Shown: positions 42,224-51,173 of the stretch, in pieces | How positions within the stretch are numbered: the stretch's first letter is position 1 | How the letters are laid out: each line of letters opens with the position of its first letter | Assembly (NCBI RefSeq): GCF_014697425.1 | Contig: NZ_JACJRU010000004.1 | Location: 62,001-126,000 of the forward strand | Origin: Nostoc sp. FACHB-110 | GTDB lineage: Bacteria > Cyanobacteriota > Cyanobacteriia > Cyanobacteriales > Nostocaceae | Direction: 5' to 3' | Length of the DNA stretch: 64,000 bases | The notes under the pieces: generated by a model | What the model saw: the letters and a program-made list of their open reading frames with translations, nothing else | Told to the model about the DNA's origin: nothing | Databases searched by the model: none | Position numbers and translations under genes: made by a program

Positions 42224-42994
42224 GTGGATAATTTCACTCCACAAGCCCAACTCAGGCTTGAGCAAGTTAATCTATTTAGCAAACTAAAAAGCAATCACCA
42301 GGGATACCCAATCTTACAGAATATTTCCTTTCAAGTATTCCCTGGTGAAAGAATTGCGATTGTTGGCGTAACTGGTGCTGGCAAAACCTCATTACTACGC
42401 TTAATAAACCGCTTAACTGAACCAAGTAGCGGTAAAATCTATTTGGAAACCCAAGAATATCAACAAATCCCTGCCGTTCAACTACGGCAAATGGTGACAC
42501 TGGTGTTGCAAGAGTCAAAGCTACTGGGGATGACAGTGCAGCAAGCTTTGGAATATCCTTTAGTTTTGCGCGGAATGCCCAAACAGACGATTCAGCAACG
42601 AGTTAGCGATTGCCTGGAACAACTGCATATTCCTAATGACTGGTTAGCCAAAAATGAGTTACAGTTGTCATCGGGTCAAAGGCAATTAGTTGCGATCGCG
42701 CGTGCTTTAATCATCCAACCTAAAATCTTACTATTAGATGAGCCAACATCAGCCTTGGATGCGGGTAAAGCCTCTCATGTGATGCAAATCTTCATTCAAC
42801 TAGCCCAAACCCAACAAACTACAATTTTGATGGTCAATCACCAGTTAGATTTAGCCCAAATGTTTTGTACAAGGCTGTTACACCTACACCAAGGCCAGTT
42901 GTTAGCAGACAAACCAACTTCTGAGGTAGATTTAGCAACTTTACAAGCAAGCTTGACTCAAGCAGAAACTCAAGCTGCAGAAGAATGGATTTAA
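42224..42994 (+). CDS. ABC transporter ATP-binding protein
   Basis: A 256-residue ATPase with Walker A GVTGAGKT (residues about 48-55), Q-loop QESK, signature LSSGQRQL and Walker B ILLLDEPTSA with the switch His in MVNHQLD. It starts at a GTG preceded by AAAAGGAAAA. The sequence is near those of the phosphate/metal and YbbA-type importers/exporters; the substrate cannot be predicted. No permease gene is beside it except the membrane protein of unknown type upstream, so its membrane partner is either that protein or encoded elsewhere. Confidence 0.87.
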   Translation: MDNFTPQAQLRLEQVNLFSKLKSNHQGYPILQNISFQVFPGERIAIVGVTGAGKTSLLRLINRLTEPSSGKIYLETQEYQQIPAVQLRQMVTLVLQESKLLGMTVQQALEYPLVLRGMPKQTIQQRVSDCLEQLHIPNDWLAKNELQLSSGQRQLVAIARALIIQPKILLLDEPTSALDAGKASHVMQIFIQLAQTQQTTILMVNHQLDLAQMFCTRLLHLHQGQLLADKPTSEVDLATLQASLTQAETQAAEEWI

Positions 42995-43211
42995 AAACCT
43001 CTTATCTGATAAATCACCCTAAAGTCAACACTTCAACACTTTTCATCTGAATGAAGTACATTAGCCTAGCCTCTGTTTGCTAAAACTTGTACTGCACCAA
43101 CCAAACAACCCTGTCCAATAGCAGTCGAAGCATAGTTTAAGAAATCAACAGATGATAAAACCCAGGCAAAACCTGTTACCTGTTACCCTAGCCCTATTCC
43201 CTGCTATATCA

Positions 43212-43979
43212 TCACCGCTGAGTAGTAAGTGTTGGACGTTGATTGCTAAACCGTTCTTTTGCTAACTTAGTTTGTGATTGGGGAAGATTAGCATTCAAAA
43301 TTTCCATGTTAAATCTGTATCCCACATTCCGAATAGTTTGAATCAAACTAGGTTGGCGGGGATCGAGTTCTACTTTCTTGCGTAGCGACAAAACATGAGT
43401 GTCAATTGTTCGCGGGTTGTCAATTGCATCTGGCCAAGCACGCCGCAGCAATTCTGAGCGAGACAAAGGTACTCCGCCAGCTTGTGCCAACACATACAAC
43501 AAACTAAATTCCTGGGGTGTTAAATCAATAAATTCCCCTTGGAACCTTACACGACGCTGCACTAAATCAATTTGCAAAGTGCCATAGTCTAAATACGCTG
43601 GTGCAGTCGGTGTGCGTTTGCGGCGAATTAACGCCTCAACCCTAGCTAAAAACTCTTGCATTCCAAAAGGTTTGCTGAGGTAATCATCTGCACCCGCCTT
43701 TAGTCCAGCAACAACATCCGCCTCATTGCTACGTGCAGACAGCATTAAGATTAACGGTTGCTGTTGACGATGCAACCAACGGCAAAACTCGATACCATCT
43801 CCATCGGGCAGATCCGCGTCTAGAATAACTAGAGTAGGTTGATGGGTTAAAAACACTTCTCTTGCTTGATAAATACTGGCAGCTTGATTTACCCTATACT
43901 CTAATTGTTGCAAGTGCCAACCCAGCAACGACCTTAGATGGGGATTCCCCTCAACGATTTCAATACAGACCGAACCCAC
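43212..43979 (-). CDS. OmpR-type response regulator with altered acidic pocket
   Basis: A 255-residue regulator. The receiver domain (residues 1-118) has the phospho-acceptor Asp54 (VILDADLPDG), Ser81 and Lys103 (YLSKPFG). The usual pair of acidic Mg2+-binding residues near position 10 is only half present (IEIVEGN, one Glu and a Gly), so phosphorylation may be weak or absent. Residues about 130-225 are a winged-helix DNA-binding domain (DLTPEFSLL, RTIDTHVLSLRKKVELD, IQTIRNVGYRF). The 30-residue tail is basic. It is an orphan with no histidine kinase nearby. It may be an NblR-like regulator, but this is only an impression. The GTG start is preceded by AAGGGG. Confidence 0.85.
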   Translation of the reverse strand: MGSVCIEIVEGNPHLRSLLGWHLQQLEYRVNQAASIYQAREVFLTHQPTLVILDADLPDGDGIEFCRWLHRQQQPLILMLSARSNEADVVAGLKAGADDYLSKPFGMQEFLARVEALIRRKRTPTAPAYLDYGTLQIDLVQRRVRFQGEFIDLTPQEFSLLYVLAQAGGVPLSRSELLRRAWPDAIDNPRTIDTHVLSLRKKVELDPRQPSLIQTIRNVGYRFNMEILNANLPQSQTKLAKERFSNQRPTLTTQR

Positions 43980-44542
43980 GGCGGTAAGACCCCTTAGCGT
44001 TGATGACTTTCAAAGTAACAAGCCCATGCTCAAGGTTTTGTAGTCTTTGCTACTTCTACTCACAATTCATTTGACATTTACTCAAACAAATGGCCAAAAT
44101 ACCTTTACCCTCAGCCTATTTCCCAAGTTAAATACTAATTTTCTTAAATTTTTGTTAGACTTATCAAAAGTTCTTCTTAACCATCATCTTGCTCTTAGCA
44201 AAATGTAACTAGACTAAGAACTTATACTCCAACAGACGCTAAGGGCGTTGACTATCGTTGTGCTGTCATAGAGAGTGTGGATAAAAATCTTGTAAAATTT
44301 ACACTCAACCACAAAAATCAGCCTATTGATAGATAAAATCGTAAGAATAAATTACTAAACAATCACTTTCCCAGTTTTCTGGAATAGGATCTAAATACGC
44401 TGTAGCTGCTATGGGAGGCTAACAAAAGTAGGTTTATAGGCATAAGTTAAATGCCAAAAATGTAAAAAAGGCGAAAGTAGCACTTCACATTTCAGCTTTA
44501 ATCATTTACAATTCTCATTCCAAAGAGATCTAAACAGCAGTT
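43980..44542. other. intergenic region
   Basis: About 560 bases between the response regulator and the DUF6761 gene, carrying both promoters. AT-rich, with no gene and no strong hairpin seen. Confidence 0.4.
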
Positions 44543-44791
44543 ATGCTTCAAGACACACAAACCATCCGCTATTACCAAAGACTCACAGACGCCTTCGTCG
44601 AGCTATGGAATCGCGGTTATCGCATGGACGATATGCGGATGTATTTGGATGGATATCTAGCCGCACTGCGACATGGCAACGCTATTGAGCCATATCTGAT
44701 TCATCGTTTAGAAGAGGAAGCTAGCCGCTACTTGTACGATGCATCAAATTTTGCAATGCCGGAACCACAACCACAGCACGATTACTACTAA
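44543..44791 (+). CDS. DUF6761-type conserved cyanobacterial protein
   Basis: An 82-residue helical protein (TIRYYQRLTDAFVELWNRGYRMDDMRMYLDGYLAALRHGNAIEPYLIHRLEEEASRYLYD) with a disordered Pro/Gln tail ending HDYY. This small family is restricted to cyanobacteria and I recall it as DUF6761. No function is known. There is no signal peptide. A hairpin rich in CCCCTCA/TGAGGGG lies about 115 bases after its stop. Confidence 0.75.
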   Translation: MLQDTQTIRYYQRLTDAFVELWNRGYRMDDMRMYLDGYLAALRHGNAIEPYLIHRLEEEASRYLYDASNFAMPEPQPQHDYY

Positions 44792-44906
44792 TGCTCTTGC
44801 TTTAGTCTTTGAAAGTAAACGTGGATTGTCGCAGATGATTATAGCATATTATCTGTACCAATCAAGAGTGTAGTGGTGTGAATTTTGGAGAGATAGTTTT
44901 GGGAAA

Positions 44907-44957
44907 AACATCCCCTCACGCTCGTTGTAACTTGGCTAATCCCGCTGAGGGGTGTTT
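44907..44957. other. large hairpin downstream of DUF6761
   Basis: AACATCCCCTCA (44907-44918) pairs with TGAGGGGTGTT (44946-44956), one T-T mismatch, enclosing a 27-base loop that can fold further. It is not followed by a strong T-run. It could be a 3' UTR structure or part of a small RNA. Confidence 0.45.
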
Positions 44958-45054
44958 AATATTGTATTTTTAATTAAAAAAGCAGAAAGTTTTTTATTCG
45001 CTACTTGCTACTCAGCCATGAAATAATTTTCTGCTTTGGGAAGCGTAGTCCATC

Positions 45055-45082
45055 AAAAAAGCCCCATTACAGGGGCTTTTTT
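45055..45082. terminator. bidirectional intrinsic terminator
   Basis: AAAAAAGCCCC (45055-45065) pairs with GGGGCTTTTTT (45072-45082), a symmetrical terminator. It can end transcripts arriving from DUF6761 (+) and from bolA-grxD (-). Confidence 0.92.
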
Positions 45083-45112
45083 GTCATATGAGGTAGTTGC
45101 TGCTTAGTTAAT

Positions 45113-45436
45113 TTATGAAGCTAGGGCAATAGTCACTTTTTCTTGCAATTGGCCCTTTTGGTACATTTCGATGAGAATATCGGAACCGCCGATAAATTCA
45201 CCATCAATATAAACTTGAGGGATGGTAGGCCAGTTGGAATACTCTTTAATGCCTTGACGAATTTCGTAGTCATCAAGAACGTTAATTGTCTCAAAGGGAA
45301 CACCCAACGTATTGAGAATTTGGACAACGTTGTTAGAAAAACCACATTGAGGCATTAACTTAGTTCCCTTCATGAAAACCAAAATTTTGTTTTGTTTGAC
45401 TAAGTTATCGATTTTCTCTTTGAGTTCTGGCGACAT
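45113..45436 (-). CDS. grxD: monothiol glutaredoxin (Grx4/GrxD type)
   Basis: A 107-residue CGFS glutaredoxin ([14 protein letters not shown]) with [19 protein letters not shown] as the glutathione-binding part. Grx4-type proteins bind a glutathione-ligated [2Fe-2S] cluster, usually together with BolA, and deliver or sense iron-sulfur status. The frame extends 13 codons upstream, but MSPELKEKI with AGGAAA upstream is the normal start (45436). bolA lies directly upstream on the same strand, so the partner genes are together. In Synechocystis Grx3p is the homologue. Confidence 0.93.
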   Translation of the reverse strand: MSPELKEKIDNLVKQNKILVFMKGTKLMPQCGFSNNVVQILNTLGVPFETINVLDDYEIRQGIKEYSNWPTIPQVYIDGEFIGGSDILIEMYQKGQLQEKVTIALAS

Positions 45437-45510
45437 GGTATTTTTGTTTCCTATGTTACTGATATAAAAAATCAATAATCAATGCTCAACGTAGCTTAGA
45501 ACTATTGATT

Positions 45511-45768
45511 TTACGAAGTGGCTGTTGTCTGCCAAGTTTCCGGCGTATATGTTTTAACTGCCAAGGCGTGAATTGCTTCAGTTGACATAGCTTGCCGCAA
45601 CGCACCATAAACTAGCTGATGCTGTTGCACCAGTCCTTTACCTGCAAACTGCGATGATATGACTGTAACTTGATAGTGGTCTCCACCACCTGTCAAGTCT
45701 TGCACTTGTATCTGAGCGTCTGGCAGTTCCGCCTTGATCATAGCCTCAATCTGCTGCGGACTAATCAT
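45511..45768 (-). CDS. bolA: BolA-family protein
   Basis: An 85-residue BolA/YrbA protein: MISPQQIEAMIKAELPDAQIQVQDLTGGGDHYQVTVISSQFAGKGLVQQHQLVYGALRQAM. The His in the GDHYQV strand and the C-terminal HALAVKTYTPETW are family features, the His being a ligand when BolA shares a [2Fe-2S] cluster with a CGFS glutaredoxin. The grxD gene follows after 74 bases. Confidence 0.93.
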   Translation of the reverse strand: MISPQQIEAMIKAELPDAQIQVQDLTGGGDHYQVTVISSQFAGKGLVQQHQLVYGALRQAMSTEAIHALAVKTYTPETWQTTATS

Positions 45769-45817
45769 CGCAATTCCTGAAAAAACTTACTTCTCTATTA
45801 TTAGCAGAAGAGAAGGG

Positions 45818-45860
45818 GATGAGGGATGAAGTATGAAGTGTGAAGTATGAAGTATGAAAG
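45818..45860. repeat. heptamer tandem repeat GAAGTAT
   Basis: About five imperfect GAAGTAT/GAAGTGT units, the reverse complement of the ACTTCAT repeat found before the pentapeptide gene. Confidence 0.8.
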
Positions 45861-45915
45861 ATGAAATTTTATCCTTTAGCTTTTTGCCTCCTGCCTTGAG
45901 ACTAATGACCAAGAT

Positions 45916-46509
45916 TTATTTTTGCGAGGTTGAACCACTACCGCCTTGTCTGGGGTAGGGGGTGTCAACAAAACCGAGTTCAAATAGTTGCTGATATGCT
46001 TTTTTGCCTAAATCTCTTGTGGGGTTTTGGCTTTTAACAATTTGAATTAATAAGGGTACTGCTAATTCTGGCTGGTTGAGGGCGCGATGTACCAGTGCTA
46101 ACTGATAGGTGGCTTCGTCGCGTTTTTGGGCTGTTAATAAGGCTTTTTGTCGCTGAGAGTCAGAAACTCTGAGGTCAATACCAGAAAAGCTGGAGTTAAG
46201 TTCTTGATAAAAGTTAGATAACTGATTATAAACTTGACGTGCTTCTTGAAGCTTTTTAGCTGCTAAGGTGTAGTTTTGCGCGGAAACAGCTGCTTCTGCC
46301 TCTTTCATCAGTCTATCTCCTCCCTCAATGCTTAAAAGGCTATTATTTTGGGTGGCAGGGCGGAGATTATTGGGTGCATTAGGGTCAATGGGCTGGGCTT
46401 TTTGGCTGTAAAGTTGTACCTGAGCATTTGTAGGAGATAACAAACTCAAGATGGCAATGACTGTAAAGGAACTGAGGCCAATTAAAGGCGCAGTTGCAGC
46501 AATTTTCAT
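45916..46509 (-). CDS. exported TPR-like hypothetical protein
   Basis: A 197-residue protein with an N-terminal signal peptide or anchor (residues 1-30, cleavage near SPTNAQVQ). Residues about 60-180 form helical hairpins of TPR type (EGGDRLMKEAEAAVSAQNYTLAAKKLQEARQVYNQLSNFYQELN and EATYQLALVHRALNQPELAVPLLIQIVK). The tail is Gly/Ser-rich (RQGGSGSTSQK). It is conserved in cyanobacteria in my impression, with no known function. It is divergent from the protease gene prcA. Confidence 0.75.
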   Translation of the reverse strand: MKIAATAPLIGLSSFTVIAILSLLSPTNAQVQLYSQKAQPIDPNAPNNLRPATQNNSLLSIEGGDRLMKEAEAAVSAQNYTLAAKKLQEARQVYNQLSNFYQELNSSFSGIDLRVSDSQRQKALLTAQKRDEATYQLALVHRALNQPELAVPLLIQIVKSQNPTRDLGKKAYQQLFELGFVDTPYPRQGGSGSTSQK

Positions 46510-46682
46510 GGATTAAACAGGTGCGACAAAATATATACAAATACTAAGGGAAACTTTGGGTATCTTAACTTTGTTTTCGTTTTAAACAAAACACAGCTAT
46601 ATACTTCGTTTCTTTGTTTTAGACTGAAAATCGGTTTAATAGAGTTCCCATTGCCTCTGTATACTAATTACCATCGTCCCTT

Positions 46683-48785
46683 ATGAGCGATCGCATCAAT
46701 TCCTCTGATTTTCCCACCACAGGTGTACCAGCAAGCAATTTGGGAGTTGTGTTGCAACGCGGTGGTGAAGAACTAGTCTTAGAAAAAGCCCCAGACCGTT
46801 TCACCATCCGCCCAGCTACCGATTTTACACCTCAACAATTATCTCAGGTAACTTGGGGTATTTGGCAGCGAAGTATTCCCCAAGCGCAATTAGAATTATT
46901 CCAGGTTGCACCTGCCCAATTAGACGCAGCAATGGCTCAAGCACGCGCCGCCGAAAATGTTGCTTTTGCCAGTCATGTTTACACTATTAAAAATAACCCG
47001 GCAACTTTTGTTTACTTGGGCGACCAAATTACTATTCAATTTGCCGAGGGCGTAGCAGTCCCTAGAATTAATGCTATAGCCAGCACCTACAGTTTAATTC
47101 AAGATAAACCTGTTGTTGGTATACCTAATACTTTCGTATTTTTAGTTAGCAAACAAGCCACAGAAAACCCGATTAAAATTACTAATCAACTGCAAGCACT
47201 CAAGGAAGTGGTTGCGGCTGAACCGAATATTCTCATTAACAGCGAGACTCACTACAAACCCCGCGACCCGCTTTATCCACAACAGTGGTATTTAAACCAT
47301 AATGGCGGTGACGAATTAACGCTAGGTTCTCATATCTCAGTTGAAAAAGCTTGGGATGTTACTCGTGGTGTGCGTTCTGTGGTTGTAGCAGTGGTGGATG
47401 ATTCTTTTGATTTAAATCATCCTGATTTTCAAGGTTCGGGCAAAGTTATTGCACCAAGAGATTTAAGACAAAATGATTTTTTACCTTTACCTGATGCCAA
47501 AGAAACTAGCCACGGGACAGCTTGCGCTGGGGTAGTTATTGCCGAAGAAAATGGAACGGGAATTGTTGGGGTTGCACCAGGTTGTGCATTTATGCCCATC
47601 CGCACTACGGGTTATTTGGATGATGAATCAATTGAGCAAATTTTTAACTGGGCAATTGATAAGGGTGCTAGTGTAATTTCTTGCAGTTGGGGAGCTTCGG
47701 CTGTGTATTTCCCACTGTCGTTACGACAGAAGGCGGCTATTACTCGTGCCGCAACCAAAGGGCGCAATGGCAAAGGATGTGTGATTTTCTTTGCTGCTGG
47801 CAATGCCAACCGTCCAGTTAATGGCACGGTTGTAGAGAAAAACTGGCCAGATAAATTATTACAAGGCAAAACAGATTGGCTCAGTGGTTTTGCGGTACAT
47901 CCTGATGTGATGGCTGTTGCCGCTTCTACTAGTATGAATAAAAAAGCTGCCTATAGTAATTGGGGCGATAGCATTGCTTTGTGCGCGCCTAGTAATAATG
48001 CGCCTCCGGGAATGTCATTTCCAGAGAAGGGTTATGTGTATACACAACCGGCGATCGCATCTTATCTTAGTGGGATAGGTGTGTTCACAACTGACCAATT
48101 AGGTGCAGCCGGTTACGACAAAGGTGATTTTACAGCTAACTTTGGCGGGACTTCTAGTGCTACGCCTGTAGTTGCTGGGGTAGCAGCGTTAGTTTTATCA
48201 GCAAATCCTAACTTGACAGCCCAACAAGTTAAACGCATCTTACAAGAAACTGCTGATAAGATAGTTGACCCGAATGCTGACCCGCAATTAGGTCTCAAAG
48301 GCGGAACTTATGATGGTAATGGTCATTCCCCGTGGTTTGGTTATGGCAAAGTCAATGCAGCTAAGGCAGTACAAGCCGCCAAGCAAATGCAGGACGCTGC
48401 ATCACCAATTAGCCAGCAATTGCGCGTCAGTAATACCAACTCTGTAGGCATTCCTGATAACTATCGCCAAGGAGTGACAAGTGCGATCGCAATTTCCCAA
48501 TCTGTTATAGTCAAAGATATTCAAGTAAATGTCAATATCACCCACGATTTTTTAGGCGATTTAGAAATTTACTTAATCGCCCCGAATAACCAGCAAGTTT
48601 TGTTACAAAATCGGACTTTAGGCAGACGCACTAACTTGCAAATGAGTTATAGTGTGCGATCGCATCCAGCCCTCAAACAATTGCTATCTTCATCTGGTCA
48701 GGGAAGTTGGCAATTATTACTCATAGATTACGCACCCCAAGACATCGGCAGATTAAATAGCTGGGAATTAGTCATTGGTTATTAA
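46683..48785 (+). CDS. prcA: calcium-dependent subtilisin-like protease
   Basis: A 700-residue S8 peptidase like PrcA, the calcium-stimulated protease studied in Anabaena. The triad is Asp239 (VAVVDDSFDLNHPD), His277 (SHGTACAG) and Ser491 (GGTSSATP), with oxyanion Asn374 (AAGN). Residues 1-190 form a pro-region-like domain (EGVAVPRINAIASTYSLIQDKPVVGIPNTFVFLV), and residues about 580-700 a P-domain beta barrel (SVIVKDIQVNVNITHDFLGDLEIYLIAPN). There is no classical signal peptide, so the protein may stay in the cytoplasm or use another route. PrcA has been proposed to act in heterocyst development, but mutants differentiate (known). Confidence 0.88.
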   Translation: MSDRINSSDFPTTGVPASNLGVVLQRGGEELVLEKAPDRFTIRPATDFTPQQLSQVTWGIWQRSIPQAQLELFQVAPAQLDAAMAQARAAENVAFASHVYTIKNNPATFVYLGDQITIQFAEGVAVPRINAIASTYSLIQDKPVVGIPNTFVFLVSKQATENPIKITNQLQALKEVVAAEPNILINSETHYKPRDPLYPQQWYLNHNGGDELTLGSHISVEKAWDVTRGVRSVVVAVVDDSFDLNHPDFQGSGKVIAPRDLRQNDFLPLPDAKETSHGTACAGVVIAEENGTGIVGVAPGCAFMPIRTTGYLDDESIEQIFNWAIDKGASVISCSWGASAVYFPLSLRQKAAITRAATKGRNGKGCVIFFAAGNANRPVNGTVVEKNWPDKLLQGKTDWLSGFAVHPDVMAVAASTSMNKKAAYSNWGDSIALCAPSNNAPPGMSFPEKGYVYTQPAIASYLSGIGVFTTDQLGAAGYDKGDFTANFGGTSSATPVVAGVAALVLSANPNLTAQQVKRILQETADKIVDPNADPQLGLKGGTYDGNGHSPWFGYGKVNAAKAVQAAKQMQDAASPISQQLRVSNTNSVGIPDNYRQGVTSAIAISQSVIVKDIQVNVNITHDFLGDLEIYLIAPNNQQVLLQNRTLGRRTNLQMSYSVRSHPALKQLLSSSGQGSWQLLLIDYAPQDIGRLNSWELVIGY

Positions 48786-48823
48786 AAGCTAGAGACGTGA
48801 AATGTCACGTCTCTACTGTTTTA

Positions 48824-49591
48824 TTATTGACCATTAACCATTGACCACTGACATCCAGTCACCTCAGATGCTTGATGATTTAAGTTTTGCAGTGCTTTTG
48901 TTAAATCTTCTGTGAGGCGTTTGGCATTTTGCTTAATTGTGCCTTCAGTGTATTCCGCAACATTAATTGGGTTGCCAATGTCAATGTTTACATCTGTACC
49001 CCAATTTGGATAGGGCTGGCTGTAGTTGATGCTAAGTGGGACAATTTTAATTTTTAGCTCTGGGTGATTTAATTCTGCACTCAGAGACAAACGAGCAATT
49101 CCTGGCTTTAAAGCATGAACTTCGCCATCTCGAAAAATGCCGCCTTCAGGAAAAATCACCAAAGTCTTTCCTTGCTGAAGTAAGGAAACTCCGTGTCGTA
49201 AAGTAGAAACTGTTGGGTGTTTTGGATCTACAGGAAAGCCACCTAAGTTACGCACAAACCAGCCTTGTATTCCTTGACATTCGGTGATAGTGACCATGAA
49301 GCGCAAATCAGCACCGATAATTTCTGAAGTTGCGTAGGGTACTAGCAAAGCATCCCAACGTGCGCGGTGTGTAGGTGCGATGATTATCGGCCCAGTTTTG
49401 GGAAGATTTTCTTGTCCTGTAATTCTAATTCTTCCAAAGAACAAAGGTAGTACTAAATGCCGACCTAATATATGCGCTAAAGGCCCTAAAACAGGTGAAA
49501 CTCCTGAATTGGTTTGAGCCACCTGAGAATTTGCGACGTTACTCCTTAGGGCTGGTTCGTACGTATCTTTGGAAGAGTAAAATTTCAACAT
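48824..49591 (-). CDS. 1-acyl-sn-glycerol-3-phosphate acyltransferase (PlsC type)
   Basis: A 255-residue acyltransferase. The catalytic HX4D box is HRARWD and the lysophosphatidate-binding box FPEGG. PGIARLSLSAEL is the third conserved region. A 45-residue N-terminal extension is polar. The last residues (QWSMVNGQ) are encoded by TTGACCA-type short tandem repeats, so the present stop codon is a product of the repeat and the C-terminus may be atypically long. It acylates lysophosphatidic acid in membrane lipid synthesis. tadA and grxC lie upstream on the same strand. Confidence 0.85.
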   Translation of the reverse strand: MLKFYSSKDTYEPALRSNVANSQVAQTNSGVSPVLGPLAHILGRHLVLPLFFGRIRITGQENLPKTGPIIIAPTHRARWDALLVPYATSEIIGADLRFMVTITECQGIQGWFVRNLGGFPVDPKHPTVSTLRHGVSLLQQGKTLVIFPEGGIFRDGEVHALKPGIARLSLSAELNHPELKIKIVPLSINYSQPYPNWGTDVNIDIGNPINVAEYTEGTIKQNAKRLTEDLTKALQNLNHQASEVTGCQWSMVNGQ

Positions 49592-49676
49592 ATCGGTAGC
49601 TGCGAATTGCCAAGTAAAAAATTAAATAACTCTCGATAGTTCAACCGTAAATTCTCTTCCGTAGATTGTGTAGCAC

Positions 49677-50186
49677 TCATTGGACAGTTTGACCTCTGTC
49701 TGTAGCTTTTTGCAGTCGTCGAGTAGCAAACCAAGCTTGTAAATGTTCACGACAGGCTGATTCTAGAATGCCTCCCAAGACTTTCAGCCGATGATTAGAC
49801 GCAGCACTATCAGGGATATTGATCACGCTACGAATTGCGCCAGTTTTAGTATCGTCCACTCCGTAAACAAGCATTCCTAAACGCGATTGCACGATCGCAC
49901 CTGCACACATCGGACAAGGTTCTAAAGTTACATACAATGTACACTCATGTAGTCGCCAGCTTTGTAATTTTTGCGACGCTGTTCTGATGGCAATAATTTC
50001 TGCGTGGGCTGTTGGGTCTTTGTCCCGTTCTTTTCTATTTTCACCTTCGGCGATGATATTTCCTGTGGAATTAACAATCACTGCACCCACAGGAACCTCA
50101 CCGACATTTCCTGCTGCTTTTGCTAGTTCTAAAGCATAGGTCATCCATTGTCGGTGTTTGAGATATTCTGGGTATTCGATTAACAT
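49677..50186 (-). CDS. tadA: tRNA-specific adenosine deaminase TadA
   Basis: A deaminase of about 169 residues with the HAE (TAHAEIIAI) and PCPMC (EPCPMCAGAIVQSRL) zinc motifs of the cytidine/deoxycytidylate deaminase fold. TadA converts A34 of tRNA-Arg(ACG) to inosine, an essential step. The frame extends 13 codons upstream; MLIEYPEYLKHRQWMTYAL at 50186 is the likely start. It lies 58 bases after grxC, and 85 bases before plsC. Confidence 0.92.
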   Translation of the reverse strand: MLIEYPEYLKHRQWMTYALELAKAAGNVGEVPVGAVIVNSTGNIIAEGENRKERDKDPTAHAEIIAIRTASQKLQSWRLHECTLYVTLEPCPMCAGAIVQSRLGMLVYGVDDTKTGAIRSVINIPDSAASNHRLKVLGGILESACREHLQAWFATRRLQKATDRGQTVQ

Positions 50187-50244
50187 ATTAGATTCGAGAG
50201 GGCAGAGGGAACAGGCAAAATGCATCCCTATTCCCCATTCCCTA

Positions 50245-50553
50245 TTAAGCAGCTTCTAATAAAGGGTTGAGTTGACCTTTGGTATCTAGGGCATAAATGT
50301 CATCACAACCGCCTATATGTTGATTGTTGATGAAAATCTGCGGTACTGTGCGACGACCATTAGCCCGTTCTGCCATTTTGTTTCTAGCAGTTTCGTCACC
50401 ATCAATTTTGTATTCCGTGAAATTTACGCCTTTCCACCACAGCAGCATTTTGGCGCGGATGCAGTAAGGGCAAGTTTGCCAGGTATAAATTTCAACGTTA
50501 GCTTTGATGCGTTCTGGATGCCGTCCGAGTATGGGATTGAGAAAGTCCAACAT
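50245..50553 (-). CDS. grxC: dithiol glutaredoxin (GrxC type)
   Basis: A 102-residue glutaredoxin with CPYC active site (TWQTCPYCIRAKMLL), TVPQIF and the GGCDD motif. It reduces disulfides with glutathione. The N-terminal FLNPILGRHPERIKANVEIYTW is longer than in E. coli Grx3, as is common in cyanobacteria. It leads a same-strand group with tadA and plsC. Confidence 0.93.
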   Translation of the reverse strand: MLDFLNPILGRHPERIKANVEIYTWQTCPYCIRAKMLLWWKGVNFTEYKIDGDETARNKMAERANGRRTVPQIFINNQHIGGCDDIYALDTKGQLNPLLEAA

Positions 50554-51173
50554 AAGTCTTAAATGTAAAGTTATGCAGTATAAGATTTTATAGCTGTAGT
50601 CACTAAGCTACATCTTGCTTGGGAATGTCCACAAATCTTAATCTAATACCATTAAGGTGATGGCGATCGCAGTTTTTCCAAAGCAAATTTCCCCAGCCAC
50701 ATTCTGTAACACTAATGTGTCATTTTGTTACTCAGGCCATTCCACAGGAAATGGTCAACCCAGAAATTTTTGAGTGCGCGTTCATAAACTTTTTATTTTT
50801 GGATCTAGGCAATTTTTTCGTAAACTTATACGCATTTTTCTTGACCCTATTTAATCAAATACACACAAAAAAAATGATTGATTTTGTTGAAAAGTTAATT
50901 AATGAATCATATTTAAATTTAATGATATTGCTTCAAAGTCTTTTGTAGTAATAACTTTAGACATTTTTCCAATTAGACTCTCCCAAAGCAATATATAGTA
51001 CAAAAGAACTATATAATTTGACTTACTGGTATTAGTTAACATCAATTAGCAGCAAAACTTAACACTTATGGAAGTGAATACTATTTTCCATAGGTATCCG
51101 CCCTTTGGTAGACTTGAAAACTGAAATAGCCAGATGAAATAACGCTATAGCGAGCAGTTGAGAGGGGGACTCT
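50554..51173. other. intergenic region upstream of glpX
   Basis: About 620 AT-rich bases. A 77-residue open frame (50715-50948) is hydrophobic, lacks a ribosome-binding site and is not called. Just before glpX the strong GAGAGGGGGA ribosome-binding site sets its GTG start. No hairpin stands out. Confidence 0.45.

Noticed and set aside
43070..43140. Minus-strand frame 'LNYASTAIGQGCLVGAVQVLANRG' resembling part of a transpeptidase
   Set aside because: Only about 24 residues without start or motif context. It could be a gene relic, but similarity is too weak to claim.
50715..50948. 77-residue hydrophobic frame upstream of glpX
   Set aside because: AT-rich, Phe/Leu-dominated translation without ribosome-binding site. 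Probably random.
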